From: Puccinia triticina
Taxonomy: Eukaryota > Basidiomycota > Pucciniomycetes > Pucciniales > Pucciniaceae
Length of the DNA: 64,000 nucleotides
Assembly: GCF_026914185.1 (NCBI RefSeq)
Contig: NC_070558.1
Coordinates: forward strand, 1,612,001-1,676,000
Direction of reading: 5' to 3'
Shown: positions 1 to 13,600 of the stretch, one piece after another
How the letters are laid out: the number at the start of each line of letters is the position of its first letter
Position numbering within the stretch: position 1 is the stretch's first letter
Made by a program: the position numbers and the translations under genes
Notes under the pieces: model-generated
The model's input: only the letters and a program-made list of their open reading frames with translations
What the model was told of the DNA's origin: nothing
Databases searched by the model: none

Positions 1-1165
1 ACCCTAGTCACTCACTTCAACTACCCAGCTAGCTCTTTTAGTTTAAAAGTTAGTTACAATTATAGGTTTAGTACAGGCCATACCCAGGTGGAAATTCATA
101 TAAATCATAAAAGGCATGCATATATAGAAGAGTATAGTTAGATTTACTAGTTAGGCAGGCCTCCACCATTAGCTACAGATCACCTCACGCAACCTGCGCG
201 TTGGAAACTGCATCGACTAGGCCTCCACTCAACAACTCAACAGATTTGCACGGACGTTACATCGATGCATGCGGTCAGAAAGCCTCCACTTTGGCAGTGC
301 AACCAACCTAGGTGGACTTTGCCTTAAAAAGTACAAATCACACATGGTCATGCGGAACATCAGTTTAAGTTATGCACCCCTTGCAGAAGGCAGTGCAATC
401 CGCAGGGTCACCACCAGCAGAAATGCCTCAAGTGCAGCCCTCACCAGCAAAAATAACTCAGAAAAGAATATATAAGGAGGCCCTCCTCCCACCATTTTAA
501 CATCATCACCCAGGCACCCCAGCTCAGTGGTCACCAGTCATCATTTTGCCATCATCACGGAAGACACAGTCATCATACATTAACATAGAAATCTCATACC
601 ACACTCCATCATCATTTCCCTCTGCTGAAACCATTAAAAACCCAACAAAACATATTCTCACTTGATTATATTCTTTGCCCATCTCGCCATATAGAAGTTG
701 TATACGCATCTTGTACTTGTTAAAACTGATCTAGGTCTGATAGAGACTACTACATACAAGTTTTCTCCGTCATAAAAGTCACGCCACAACAATAAATAAA
801 TTTGTTGTCAGAATTCTGTAGTATAATAGAGGGGCAGGTCTTTCAAACCACCCGTAACAGTAGTATTACTTAGCTGGAATATCATATTGTTATTTCCCCC
901 TCAAAGGACTGCCAACCCAATCCCAAAGGAGTTCTCACAACGTGCATTTCCACCAGAATAAATCTTGAATATCTGCTTATCTTGATCCTGCTCAGTTTCT
1001 CTCTCTCTTTCTCTCTCTCTCTTATATTTGTATTTTCTTTATCCCAAGAAATCCAAATATTCCCCCCTTTTTTCTTGTGTCCTGCTGTCACTAAAGAGAC
1101 TCAGGCTCACAATTGGCTTGGAGCCAAGAAAATTAGTTGAAACAGGTGGAACAGAGTTTCTTTGA

Positions 1166-1255
1166 CACACTCCTAGGGACAGGGTGTGCTCTGCCACACT
1201 CCTACAACAGAGTGTGCTTTGCTACACTCCCAGGAACAGAGTGTGCTTTGGGATA
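1166..1255. repeat. Imperfect tandem repeat, about 43 bp x 2-3
   Basis: The unit contains CACACTCC, then AGGAACAGAG or a variant, then TGTGCT and TTGC. It occurs two to three times with small differences. There is no coding potential; it looks like a small minisatellite. Confidence 0.55.
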
Positions 1256-1968
1256 CACAGTATCCTGGATTTCTTACTGGATATCCCACACAGGATATCT
1301 AATAGCAGCTTGAAGTTAACCCTTTTTTGAGTGTAACAAAACATTAACAACATTGCAAGAGAGAATTTGCAGTAAAAATTAGACCAATCAAGGTTGTTTG
1401 GGGGTCTTGCTGTAAATTGTTAAACAAATGTGATTTTTCAAGCTACACAAAAGAATGACAGGTTAAAAGAACAGAAATGGAAGTGAATAGTAAAGGCAAT
1501 GCACACAAGAGAAAGAAAAGTTGAGATCAAGCAAAAAAGTAAATAAAAGGAAAAGGAAGAGAAATGGACATGGGAAGAAAAAAAATGGGGATCCAGGTAC
1601 TTGTTAAGTTTCTTGTTTGTCTTGTCCAGCAGGTTCATATTTTTCTTCCACAAACCAACTGTAGATGAATCTTCTCCATCCACAGATTATTCCGCTTCCT
1701 CTGCCAATAATCCTTCTTCATCTGTTGATTAAATGTTGGAAGACTGTTTTGTTATTATTTATGCACAATTAATGATTGCAAAAAGAAGAAACTCTTTTCG
1801 ACAACAGGACCATCCATTGCGCTTCTGGAGAGTGCACCGGGGTCAGGAAAGGGGAGTGGCAGCATGTTTTTACTACACCGTAGTAACAACATGCTGCCTC
1901 TCTGCCCTTGTAGGTTCCCAAGTCCGACACAGCAGTACAGGCTTGAGGGATTAACCCTCCTTAAAGCA

Positions 1969-2341
1969 TCTCCACTGCGGGTGCTAAACTGCGTTGCCAA
2001 ATCTTTGAGTTTGGCGACTGGGGCACAGTTTTAGCAACCTGCAGCGAGGCAGCTTTGCACCGCAAGTTGCCATGATTGGCAGCTTGCGGTTGTGAAATGT
2101 GTGGTTTGTATTGCTGTTGGGGGAGAAGGTGAGAGTATCACATGAGAGATGTGTGATACTTGCAAGGGTGGCGCGAGGTTGGGGTGCTATCCTGTTTCCA
2201 AATTTGCGAACAGGATAGCTGCCGAGAGGCGAGTTGGCAGATTTGATTGTTTGGCACCCGCAGTGGTGTTGCTAAAGCAGGTTTGGGGTGCTACATATAT
2301 CTGGTTTAGCAACCTGGTTTAGCACCCGCGGTGGAGATGCT
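1969..2341. mobile_element. Short inverted-repeat element (MITE-like) with GCATCTCCAC ends
   Basis: The left end reads AGCATCTCCACTGCGGGTGC and the right end is its near-perfect reverse complement (GCACCCGCGGTGGAGATGCT). The interior repeats TTAGCAACC, TTGGCGAC and GTTGC in both directions. It has no coding capacity, so it would depend on a transposase supplied elsewhere. I could not find a clean target-site duplication, so the superfamily is open. Confidence 0.6.
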
Positions 2342-3417
2342 CTGAGGGGAGGGGAGACAGTGTGATACGTGAAATCAAAAACACTTTTTTTTTTTAAAAA
2401 AGAGCCCTTGTCTCACGTAAGTCTTGCTGTGTGTGGCTGTAACTATGTAGGCTTGCTCTCACGGAAAGGGGAAGACCCTTTCCCTACTAACTTAACTAAG
2501 TCCCTCTCTTTGTGGAGGGGGGACGCCGTCCCGCAGGGACCCTCCAAAGGAGGGACTTATACACTAAGTGGACCCCGCAGCCTGAGAGAATCAGGAACTT
2601 GGCCTTTTTCAATCCTGTGTAGCTTCATCACATCACATTATGTGATTGAGTTGTAGGGGAACAAAAGATGCAGAACATCAAGGAGAATCTTTCCACCTAT
2701 TGTCCTATTTTTAGAGATATGTAATGACATTCAAATGTCTTTTTTTGCAACTTCATCTAGTTGGCTACATCCTGTATCACACATGTTGCACTGTACAGCA
2801 TCTGGAATCCATGATGTTACAACTCTGATTACAGCTCAACAAGAGGTGTTGAGGATGGGAAAAAATAGTAGAAAGATAGGGACAGCTTGGGCCATCCCAG
2901 AAATGTAAAAAATTTCAAAAATGGTGCAAAGGCTCATGAGGGAGAGTGATTCTAAAAAAGTCCCCACCAAAAGTCATAATTCTCTCAGGCCGCAGGGTCC
3001 ACATAGGGTGTATGTAAGTCCCTCCTTCGGAGGTCGCTTCGCTCCCCCGAGGAGGGAATTAGCTAAGTTAGGTAAAAAGAGGGAAGCTATGTTGGTGCAA
3101 GCTTGCACCAACATGCTCTTAAGAGCAGCGGGTCTTGCCGTGTCCCTCGCAATACGATTCGTGGAGCCAAACAGATTGTTCTCCTGGGCTTTGCTGGTCG
3201 ATGAGCTGTGTGTAAGTAGAATTTCTTTGTTTTGATGAGACTGAGATTGTTGTGTTACCGGGGGGAGTGAGGTTGTATGTACATACTGCTTTGGTAACCG
3301 TTGCAAGTCCAGCCGACACTTGACACACTTCTCGCCACGTCACACCCAACACCAACCACTTCGACACTCAACCTCCAACTACCACTCCAATTCCAACTCA
3401 CTAAAAACAACAGCAAC

Positions 3418-4140
3418 ATGTTCGAACAGGAGCTGGCTACCATCAGACGGCTGGGAATCCGACACGTAAGCAGCAGTAACGCTAAGTTTGCAGCTTGAAT
3501 GATGAACTAATCGAGAGCTCCGGGGTCCTATTTAGATCTTGCTGCAAGGCTTGAATTTTGCAACAGTCATCTGCACGGCGTTGATGCTGTGGAAAGGATT
3601 AGCAGTGGCACTGAACACGGAATCGCCGGTGGTGGTCGTCCTATCCGGCTCGATGGAACCGGGCTTCTACCGGGGCGACCTACTATTCCTCTCGCTACCC
3701 AGAGATCGACAGCTGAAGGTGGGCGAGATCCCGGTGTTCAACGTGCCCGAAGGAAAGATCCCGATCGTCCACCGATTGATCGAGAATCACGACGAACCAA
3801 AAGCCTCAGCGACTAAGAAGGACAGCGACTTCGCCCATCTCCCTACTCGTTGGATGTTGACCAAGGGCGACAATAACCACGAAAACGATGTGGCCCTATA
3901 TAACGGTCTCAAGTACCTCCAACGATCTAACTTGATCGGCAAGGTTAACGGATACGTCCCCCATGTCGGATATGTCACTATCGTCATGGTATGTCCTCTT
4001 ATTCTCATCTCTCAACCAGCGCCCTCATCCCAAAATGCTCACCAAACTTTCCTTCTTCCTTCTCCTAGAACGATTATCCCAAACTCAAGTATGCTTTACT
4101 CGGCGTCCTAGGACTGACCATCCTCTTACATCGGGAATAG
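3418..4140 (+). CDS. SEC11: Signal peptidase complex catalytic subunit Sec11
   Basis: This is the catalytic subunit of the ER signal peptidase, which removes signal peptides from secretory proteins during translocation. The model has three exons: 3418-3465, 3536-3988 and 4069-4140. Introns are 70 and 80 bp with GT..AG ends, all joins are in phase, and the product is 190 aa, usual for the family. The N-terminus (MFEQELATIRRLGIRH) is followed by a membrane-anchor segment starting ILLQGLNFATVICTALM. The catalytic serine is in VVVLSGSMEPGFYRGDLL, the histidine in IVHRLIE and the aspartate in LTKGDNN. The third exon encodes the typical C-terminal anchor beginning NDYPKLKYALLGVLGLTILL. The start was chosen because it gives the family N-terminus; the long open frame in exon 2 alone begins at a non-ATG codon. 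Identification is secure from the motifs. Confidence 0.95.
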
Positions 4141-7100
4141 ATTGTCAGACAAACTGTAGACTTTTGACGCACTTGAGAAAGTAAAAGTAAGGAAATCCAG
4201 TCCACGTCAGGAAAACCAGCCGACCCCATCAATCCTTCGACTATCCCCTACCCACCCTCCCCAAAAACAACTCATCCCATCTTCATCATATCCATCGACT
4301 CGCTCTCAATCATCAAAAGTACTTGCACAAACATCCAACAAAAACAAACCCAAAAACAACAATCAATCAGTTTTTTTCTCTCATCAGCATTCCTTTATTG
4401 TTTTGAAATCGAGATATAGTTCCATCATCTTGGTATATTCATGCTCACCTTTGCCACTGTATGCTCCCTTGTATAGCGACCAGGTTCTCATATGGCCTGT
4501 TTGTGGATATATAGACTCGATCGCGTCATCCCCTTTTTGCGTTTTTTTTCTTTTCATCAATTTAAGCAGTGTCAGATTCATAGCATATCTTCAACAAAGT
4601 CTTCACTTGAATAAAACAGAAATCTTCATATATAATAAACGAGAGTGTTTCCCATGGAACAAAGCTCTGACTTGAGGCTGATAAGTGAGGCTGATATTGG
4701 TACCTGGAAGTATACTAGGGCAACAGAAATCTGGGTATGATTGGTGTGATGATTTCTTTGTAGGGGATGGGACTTGATGAGGTTGACTTGTCCAATGAGT
4801 TGAACACAGTCTTCCTAGAAAGAAACATACCAAACCAGATGTTGATATAGCCCACAAATCACACTTTTTGATAATGTGCTTTAACCATGGCACTTTGCAA
4901 AGTCCTGACCAATCCACAAAGTTTTGCTCACACAGACCTGTGATCAAATAAATATGGGCCCTTTTTATTCAAGCTTAACACAGCCTCTCTGAGGAGAGCC
5001 CCACAGCCTCAGGGTCTCTGTCTATCAGAGAAGCTTACCCTCAGGTTCAACCTTGGGCCTGGCTAACACCCAATTCTCACTTAACTAATGATTACACATC
5101 ACTCATCCACAATGTTGGGTCAGGATGGCAGGGCCTTCAAGTTGTTGTCTGGTTTGTTGCAAAACCATCCATCAAGCCGGCCACTGTAGTGATGCTGGGT
5201 TTCTTTTCAAAAATTCTGTGGAGCTTGCTCTAGCAAATAGAGGGAATTTTCTTTTGCCTCCTGGGTCCTTTTGAATCCTGTCTGTGTTTAAAATAACCAG
5301 TAATTTTACAAAGCCATCACCAGACACAAGATGAAGGCAATATATACACATTGACTTTTCTTGGGTCCAGTACATGTAGTCAAGAGCAAAAGGCGCAGGC
5401 CTAATGTATTTACCACTGGTGTACAACTGTAGGATAAATCATGAAAGTATGAATCCATGATATTACATTCCTTGTAGGTTCAAGACTATTGAGCAACAGA
5501 AAAAGTATCTATTAAGGTTTGCAGGCCAGATATAGGCCTTTAATATGGCACCAGGGAAACCCATTTGACAACATGTTATCATGTGGTGATGATGTGGTGT
5601 GGTGCCAAAGTTTGACACCAGCCAAATGGGTTCAGGTGGTCCTCAGCTTCTGCACCAAAATTGTTTGCTTACTCCCAAATACCTCCTGCAATACGGGATT
5701 GCTTTTCATTTGTTCATAATTGAGTCTCATACACCAGGGAAAATGTGATGACAGCTGGTGGCAGGTGACATTGAGTAAAACATGTTCAGACACCTGAGCT
5801 ACTATGGCAAGACTCCACTATCAAAACAATGGCCCCTTTGTGGTCATTGGGGAGTCCCACTCAATGGGTTTTAGAGTATGATTGGAGACTGAACAAGAGT
5901 CTTCTTCACATCACCTGCCCTCAGGTGACCTCAATTTTTCCCTGGTGATACATCTTGTGTGTTCATAATTGAGTCTCATACATCTTGTGGCTTTTGTGAA
6001 ATGCAAGAAGATTTACCACAAATAATGGTGCTCCAAGTTGATTAATATATATTATGCATAAATCATAACTCCATAAAGCACGTTCAGTGAGATTATTATG
6101 CATAATAATACTTTCAAGAGCCCCTGAAAAGAAAGTTTTATAATTTTATGATTTATGCAATTGCATGCATAAATCAACTTTGAACTCCATAAATGCTGAA
6201 ATTTCACCCCCAACTCAACAAATTACCCCCCCCCCCCCCCCCTTCCCTTTACAGAGTGATAAAACACTTGCTTCATTAACCCAACTCAATTGGAGAGAGG
6301 GGCTCATGTCCAATTTTTACCCCACAGGTTGGCAGTGATTTTTTCAAACCAAACCTCACTAACTCATTCCTGCATTAATTTAATTCTTATCTGGCTTTCC
6401 ATGATGCTTGATTGATTTATTTACTATATAACATATTTCTCCAACCTGAATCTGTGTGATCTACCAAAGTGTTTTGGATTTGGTTCATTGCAAGGTGGCC
6501 CCTAAAACAAAAAAATATGATGTGGTGACTGGTGAAACTGAAGAGGATTGAAAAAAAATCATAATTCTCTAGGGCCATTGGGTTATGTCTCCAGAGTCAT
6601 TAAGACCTAAGGATGGCACCCCCCCTGAATTACAGAGGGACTCAGTTGAGTTAGGTTTTCACCTGACTTCACCATATTTATGACGGCACATTCTCACACA
6701 AACATGGCATAGAGATCCCATTGAGGAGAGCTGCACCACTCCAAGAAAACTCAAGAAACTGATGGCAGCTGGCATGCAAGAACTCAATACATGCTCTGTC
6801 CGCAACAAACAACTCAATGCATACTTGACCCACACCTTGTTCTTGAAATTTGATGTTCACTTGCTGCCCCCCCTTTTTCATTCCAGGGTGATACCACCAT
6901 AAGATGCATACACAAGCATTTAGCATTGTTTCAACTGAGATACAATTTCAGATTACTGCCTGTCAGCTGGTGCAAGTTTCTTCAGTTTTTCTTGCAGCAC
7001 TGCTTGCATGTATACCTGGAGGACAGCTTTGGCCAAACTGATAGTCATGTAATTTCAAGACCGTCAAGCTGAGATGTCGGGTCATTAAATTTTTCACTGA

Positions 7101-7372
7101 ATCCAGCCTCATAAGCTCCCTCTATTCCAATCACAGCCTAGATAGATAGCAGAAGTTCATGACAAAGGTAGAGATACATATTATAGATATTATAAGTATG
7201 CATATAATATATGTATATGTTGGTGCTTGTGTTTATTGAATCTTTTATAAAGTTCAAGAAATAAATAAATGACTGCAAGGGCGTGGATGTGTGCGTGTGG
7301 TTTCTGTATATATCTGATGTGTATATTTAGACGCAGAGACAGCACATGGCCATAAGAGGCGGATAAAGTCAA
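4141..7372. other. Intergenic region without recognisable genes
   Basis: AT-rich DNA with only short, unconserved open frames. It has a poly-C run near 6229-6242 and a degenerate relative of the palindromic GTCCCTC repeat near 6560-6660. The 3' end of SEC11 presumably lies in the first 300 bases. Nothing else is supported. Confidence 0.5.
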
Positions 7373-8063
7373 TTATTTGAGATCAACGAGCCCGTCATAG
7401 GTGTAAGGATCGGAGAAGTAATCGGCCCGACTTCCTGCGGAAGTGAGTCTTGGTCGTTGAGGGTCGGAATGGCCAGATGACGTTGGCGGGGCGTCGAAAG
7501 ACATCCTGCGCGAATGTGGATTCGAGGAGTGGGTCTCGTTGATCGACGCTGGCGATTTCGTTGCCCGCTTTGGTTGCTCGTTCAGTGAAGCTATCCGAGC
7601 TGCGTTGATAACTTCTGCCAGACTTCGACCATCTTCTCAAGCGCAACGAGTTGTTCACAAAATTATTGATCAATCATTAAGAGAGAGAGAAAAAAAATAA
7701 GTCAACGGTACCGCTTATCTTAATCTTAATCAGGTTGAGGGCTCTGGCGCTTTCTTCAAGAAATCGCCTGCCATGATCAAAAGAATAAGACTTACCTAAA
7801 GTCGAAGCCCTTATCATCGATGGACGCCTCAGCTGCTTCGGCTGAGGGTGAGGTCGATTGAAACTTGCGTGTCGGACGTTAGTGTCAATCGTTGGCCTGA
7901 TCGGCTTGGGTCTGACGAGTGGAGGAGATGCGTAGATGATAGGCACGGGATGGGAGGCGAGCTGTTGCGATGAGCAGTACTGCAGTCAAATAACCATTAC
8001 TTCAATGCTGGGCAGCCCGAGAAGTGTGATAGAGGTAAGAGAGTTATAAGTAAGACAGACCAT
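7373..8063 (-). CDS. Small spliced hypothetical protein (142 aa)
   Basis: Reading the minus strand, an ATG at 8063-8061 is followed at once by a GTCTGT donor. Exon 2 is 7979-7796 and exon 3 is 7614-7373, ending in TAA. Acceptors are CTGCAG and CTGGCAG; the second donor is GTAAGT. The phases fit (3 + 184 + 242 nt = 143 codons). The product is basic and rich in Pro, Ser and Arg, contains IIYASPPLVRPKPIRPTID and VINAARIASLNEQPKRAT, and ends ADYFSDPYTYDGLVDLK. No domain, signal peptide or membrane span is recognised. The match of splice phase across two canonical introns is the main evidence for a real gene. The ATG-only first exon is the weakest part; a longer 5' exon further upstream is possible. 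Confidence 0.45.
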
Positions 8064-8859
8064 GATTGATTTAGAAGGTTTCTTTTTCTGGTCCTAGGAT
8101 TCTGAGCTTGACTAGGAGAGAATTTCTGTTGGCCAGAATTCAACCAATGGGGCGAGGTTGGTCGAGGGCGTGCGTTGTTAGGGTGACTGAAGCCTTTGGA
8201 ATACTAGGATGATTCTTCTGCGGTGCTGATGTGAGGCATATGGATGGCAAGACAGGAGAACAGAAGGAGAGATCCGAGACCAAACGATCGTAAGTGTGGG
8301 GGAATGTTAGCTAAATAAATAATATTTGTTTTTCAGAACATTGATCGGCCAAAAAAGAAGAGAAAAAAAATTAATCCCCAACGAATAGCTTCAATCGACT
8401 GCTTGCTAGATGCAAAAATGCCTGAAAGGCTGAATTGGGAAGTGGGGGAGATGGCAGAATCCGATCCCGAGGACGGTGACAAGGAAGCTATTTATGAAAT
8501 CAGTTTGAGAATTTACGTAGACATCCGGCAAAGAGTGTGGCAAGTATGGGCGTAGATACATATTTATGTAGCTGATCGGACGATCCGATATAAATAGTGA
8601 CCAGTCCCTTCGCGCCCCCAAACTGTGAGTAGCCTTCATGCTGGGGGATGATGTAAACAAATAAAATAAATGCATAACAGCGGAGGTGCAAGGACAGCCC
8701 TAATAACAGATTGAAGTTTTGGCTTGACATTTCTTATCAGGCCGAATTAAACTTGACCCTGGTTCCGAGCGTCAGAGGTAAAGAGGGGCTGAGCTATGTA
8801 AATAATTATTATGCTTGGTAATTTATGTAACTTAACTACATAATTGTATCACCTCCATC

Positions 8860-10210
8860 GATAGGGATAACGGAGGGTTTTCAAGTCTTGTATATGTCCA
8901 AGTGGAAAGGTGGGGCGCTTGATTGTACTTGGCAATGAGCAGCAGACGATTGTAGAAGGGCGGGAAGAAATCAAAACTTGGGACCAGTCAGAGGGCAGGT
9001 TTACAGAAGTTATCGAGTCCGACCGGAGAGTGACAGCGACGAGCAGTTTGCCGGACGACTTGTCTCATCAAAGAAATCGGATAACAGCTTGCACGTAGTC
9101 GGCTGAGACTTACAAAATCGATCCCAAACAGATCAGGTCACGAACATCTGTTGCTAATCCTATGGAGCCCCAAGTGAGTTGAGAACTTGAGGCTGATGGT
9201 CATAGACAAGTTCGGCTCAGAGTTGACGAGGCGATACGCCAGTCTGTCCTGCGTAGTTGTTTGGAGAATGATCGCCAAGAATTATACGAGCAGGGGTTGC
9301 CTGGACTTAAGTCTGAAGGAGTTTGTTGAGCCTTCATGAGCAGTCTCAGCCTGATATCCGATCTCTTGGATATGTCACGAAACCAGCACATGCCGACATA
9401 AATATTTAGGCTGGGTGATCTCCTTTCGACGAGCTGGGCAATGAGACTGACATCCTAGAGGAGGCTCATGAGAGGATAAACCCTCAGAGGACAGCATTCC
9501 TAAAAATTGAATGGAGTCGATGGCCGACCAGCAGCAGCAAGTGAATCGATTGGCCTTGATGGCCGGCAAGTTTGGATATGTCAAGCTCACATGCGAAGCT
9601 CACAAGAGAAAGCAAGAGAACAAAGGAAGCTCGATAAGGTTGAGGAGATTCATCACAATCTCGAAACTCGTTTCCGGGAGGAGCCGCATGTTGATCCAGG
9701 CGGGGTCCATTGATTTGGATCCTCAACAAGATGTTAATATTGGGTGTATTGAGCCCCGTTCTTTGTCCACAGCGGACACCAAGTCTGCGCAAGGAGGGCG
9801 CTGGGGCTTTGGCATTGACATCCAAGCGAAGCACGTTGTAATACTGTGTATTTTCACTGCAACACCAGTTAACCGGCTGCGCATACATCCACCCGCATGC
9901 TGAATGTGTGGCGTATGAAGAAGAGACCAGGGGAAGGAAAGAGGGCGGATGGATGATCGAGTTGAGGTCAAGAGATGAAAGGAAAGTTGCAGAAGACGGG
10001 GCGGTACGGGCGGGACCAACCATTCAAAGACCGTGATGACCGAAACTCAATCGTAAAGTATCCGACGGAACGGCCTTAATCAGGGGAGGGACCGATCGGA
10101 AGAGGATGCTCAGCTGGGGGATTGGGGATTGATTGTTGTATGCGTCGGTTGGTGATGGAAGTGTGAGGGAGGTGAGAAGTATCTTCAGGGTTTTGAACGT
10201 GCGGATTGAA
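8860..10210 (-). other. Unresolved locus, possible spliced gene(s)
   Basis: Several minus-strand frames look protein-like but I could not join them. One is at about 10,210-10,022, with TLKILLTSLTLPSPTDAY and LSILFRSVPPLIKAVPSD. Another is at about 10,060-9,723, with VITVFEWLVPPVPPRLLQ. A third is at about 9,070-8,860, with GKLLVAVTLRSDSITSVNLP. The plus strand also has a charged frame at about 9,183-9,325 (DEAIRQSVLRSCLENDRQEL), so the strand is not certain. Candidate introns between the pieces are too short or out of phase. No family is recognised. It could be a multi-exon gene, a decayed gene, or two genes. Confidence 0.25.
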
Positions 10211-10639
10211 GATCGACTGTCGCCTTTGCTGGAGACTGAAATTCCACCAGGCGAAGCGGGAGCTGCGGGGGGACCCGTGTAACTTCTTTAAATCCCACCG
10301 GAATTTCGATTTACAACCTCTCCCACGAGCACGGAGGGACATGTGCTCTCTTCATGTGCTAAGCTCGGTCGATCAGAGTCGACCACCAACTGATTTCGAT
10401 GTACCGATCTCCTCCGCCAAGTCCATCAAAACCTCGGGGCAGTGCACAACTTGTACAGCACAGGCAGCTACATAAGTTAATCAAGTCCCCCATAGTGCGT
10501 GTCTGTGTGGGGAACAGAGCAAGCTTGACATCTCCAACCGGGGATATAAACCCTCTCGGGCGGGCAGAAAGGAGAAATGTTTGCTGGTGCTTTGATGTGT
10601 GAAAGGTATTGCTGAGGTGGAAGCTCATGAAAACCAGTT

Positions 10640-13600
10640 ATTACCTTATTTAAACCAAATTTAAAGCTGATGTAGTGTGCACAGCCATGTATCCAGTGAG
10701 AGCAGAGGGGGTTGATATATCAGTTGTCAGTGATGCGTTTAGCCTCCTCTGCAATATTGGAGATAAGAGCCATTTTCTGCATATTCAAAATTTTGACAGA
10801 TTTTTTTTGTACTGTCTTGCATCCAGGCATCTGGAATTGAGGCTGAGATTCCTTCCTCAATTCAATGAATCCTTTTTGGTCAGCCATAGCAAACAGGGAT
10901 TTGTGTTGAATGATCATTTCAGCAAGCTGTTATTGTGAGATTTGTTGAAATTCTCTCTTACTTTCACCTCAAATCCTTGTGTCCTGAATATTCTCCATGT
11001 TGATTGAATGATTCCTTAAGCATTACTAATAAGTACAGCAGCTCACGCTTGTAATCCATGAAACTATGAACCCTGAGTAGTAGTTTTGCGTCCAAGGTGT
11101 AGTCATTTGAATCTTTGTCTGTAGTCTCAAAGAATGTGTTTTATTCAATTTTGTCTTATCTCTCAAAACCAAAACTTTGCCACATGTATAGTCTATATTT
11201 ACCATAGCATAGTCATGGGAATCAAAGCATTGGTTCTCTTCCATCTTTTTCTGCACCCCAGCTGAGCCGCATATGGCAAGAGATTCATCCTCACTGCCCT
11301 TTTTTTTCTTGAGCCACTGAGCTCATCTATCCTTGATATTTCTGGGGGAATAGATCTCTCTGCTGTGTTCAAATTTTGACAAATATGGCCAGCCAGATTA
11401 GAAAAGGAAGAGTTTTAGTGTCATTGTACCTCAGAGAATGTCTACTAGTACCTATTGAGAGGTACCAGGAACTGCTTGCACCCACATGGCAGTACTAGGT
11501 ACCCAATTTCTGCAGGAAGAGTGGTGCAGTACCTTCCCAAGTACCGCTTGTCCCCGCCAGAGGAAGTGGGTAACTCCCAGCCACCCTTGGCCCACTTTGA
11601 ACTGCTGGGCTGCCCTCAATGACTGACAAAAGGTCATTGAGGAAAGTCCTGGTGCCATCATCAAGGGGAGCAACAACTCCTCTTGATTACCAGTGTCTTC
11701 CCGCCAATCTGGAAACCCAGACTTTCCCAGACTTCACAGGGAAATCCAGGCAGATCTAGGATTTGAGATGAGATTGAGCCCAGATTTCCCCGCAAAATAT
11801 GGAAAAAGCTGAGTTCCCAGACTGACAGGAAGTCCAACAATGACCGTGACCAACATTTTGATGACCAGAACATGTTGGTTATTGCTGTTCTGGTCATCCA
11901 GAGGTCCTCCCCTCAATGATCAACCTGTTCTGTTCATCAAGGGGAGCAACTCTTGATGACTTATCTATTCCAGTCATCAAGGCCACCTTTTGATGACCTG
12001 TTTGGTGAAAAAAGCCAGTGGTACCCATGGTACCCGTCTGAAGTACTGTGGTGCCGGGTGTGGTACTAGGTACCTACTTTGGCCCAAAAAACAGGGGGGT
12101 ACCTGGGTCCCAAATGGTACCCAGGTCTACTTTGACATTCTCTATCATACCTCCTTCCTCTTTTATTCATTGGTCCAAATGTTGCAAGAAGTATTTTGTT
12201 CCAGAAGCTGAGGCGCCCAATAACTACTAAGCAAACCCCCACCTCTTGTGGGGTTTCACAAGACATTTTATCTTGACCCAATTATTCCCTAGTCCAGTTG
12301 AGAACCTTGATCCCTTCTCTTAACTGGCTAGCATTGACCTAGTTGTAGGAGAACCTTGATCCCTCCTCTCTACTGGCTAGCTCCCTGCAATTCAGTACAC
12401 ATAGCAACTAGAAGCACTCCTAGGCTTTTCAGCCCCTCAAGGTTGTGCCGTGGGTCTGTTGGGTTGGGGCTGGGCTGACATTGCAAATTTGCCCCAACAG
12501 CCAACCCAAACCCGGCCTGAACCCGGCTGGGTTTGGGCAGCCCATTAATGGTGGGCCTGCCCAATTGTCCTCCCTAGCACTGTGCCAATGTGACAAGAAT
12601 GGAGGACCCAGAACTATCCGCGGATATCATCCAGATATCGGCTAGTATCCGCATCTTGGGAGCATATCCGGTGTAAACCGAGGACCTCCACCAGATATCC
12701 CAGATTGTCAACCGGATATCCCGACTTAAGGCTTGAAGTGCAAACTGCATACATACACATACATTCAGAACCACAAGTGAGCCGGCCCGCGAGTCCCTAT
12801 AAAGCCCCGCCCGATCGCCCTCGGGAGGACTCTTCTCTTTTCTCTAGCGGCGTCATCTTCACTTCTCCGTGTTACTCTGGCGCGTAGACCGAGCGACAAA
12901 CTCGGCTCCATCACGATCAGCCAGAGCGTCAGAAGATGTCCAGATCAACTCTTCCTCGTCGAGCGTCTTAGAACCCATGTGGCCTCGACCCTTCGACTCT
13001 GATCTCTTCTTTGTCTGTGGGCCTTGGTCGGGTCGGTGGTCTCGTACATCCCATTCCATCCACACTCCACCCAAACTAGCATTAGGGAACTGAAATTGAA
13101 ACTTAGTTGTAAATAGGACAATGTTTTCCAATTGTGGAATTATTGCATGGGTGTCTTTTCATCCGCTTGTATTTATTATTTTCTTGCACCTCTTTGAATC
13201 GCTCGCCGAGATTCGGTCCAAGACCAAAACATTGCGAGTAAAGCAAACAGACAATAAACCGTATGAGAGTGAGAAGACACGAGGTACTACATATTCATCG
13301 AGAAGCAAGAGCAGACACATGGGACAAAATTCAGCGAGAAGCGAGAAGACAGCAGGTATACCTGTAGCCCAGCAGCCCGGCAGGTACCCTGTTCCCATTC
13401 CAAATTCCTGTGGGCAAGGCTTCACGGAGGAGGCTTGATTTTGGAACCCAAGTGAGGGTTATGGCACCGGGCCAGCTCAAAGTGGCCGGGCCAAGCATCA
13501 GCAGAGGATTACTCATGAAGTTTGGAGTCACGGGCTCAATTCCTGCACATCTGTGTTAGCTCCTGACACCTTCCACAATGGACTAGCCCTGTGCCAACTG

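Larger units (their letters stand above)
1..3417. other. Intergenic region, repeats only
   Basis: I see no convincing gene here. The open frames are short and lack conserved motifs. About 43 bp built around ACACTCC and GAGTGTGCTTTG is repeated in tandem at about 1166-1255. An element with inverted ends spans about 1969-2341. Two short palindromic GTCCCTCC repeats lie near 2486-2565 and 3020-3070. The last ~150 bases should contain the SEC11 promoter and 5' UTR, but no TATA box is evident. Confidence 0.5.

Noticed and set aside
2921..3306. 104- and 110-residue open frames on both strands before SEC11
   Set aside because: They overlap each other and a palindromic repeat copy, with no motif or splice evidence.
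9484..10023. A 179-residue minus-strand open frame taken as a whole gene
   Set aside because: Only parts look protein-like and better alternatives exist in other frames of the same strand. Kept only as part of an unresolved locus.
12859..13131. Minus-strand 90-residue frame with DEEELIWTSSDALADRDG
   Set aside because: The overlapping plus-strand frame is equally plausible, there is no splice support or known motif, and it lies next to repeat-like sequence.
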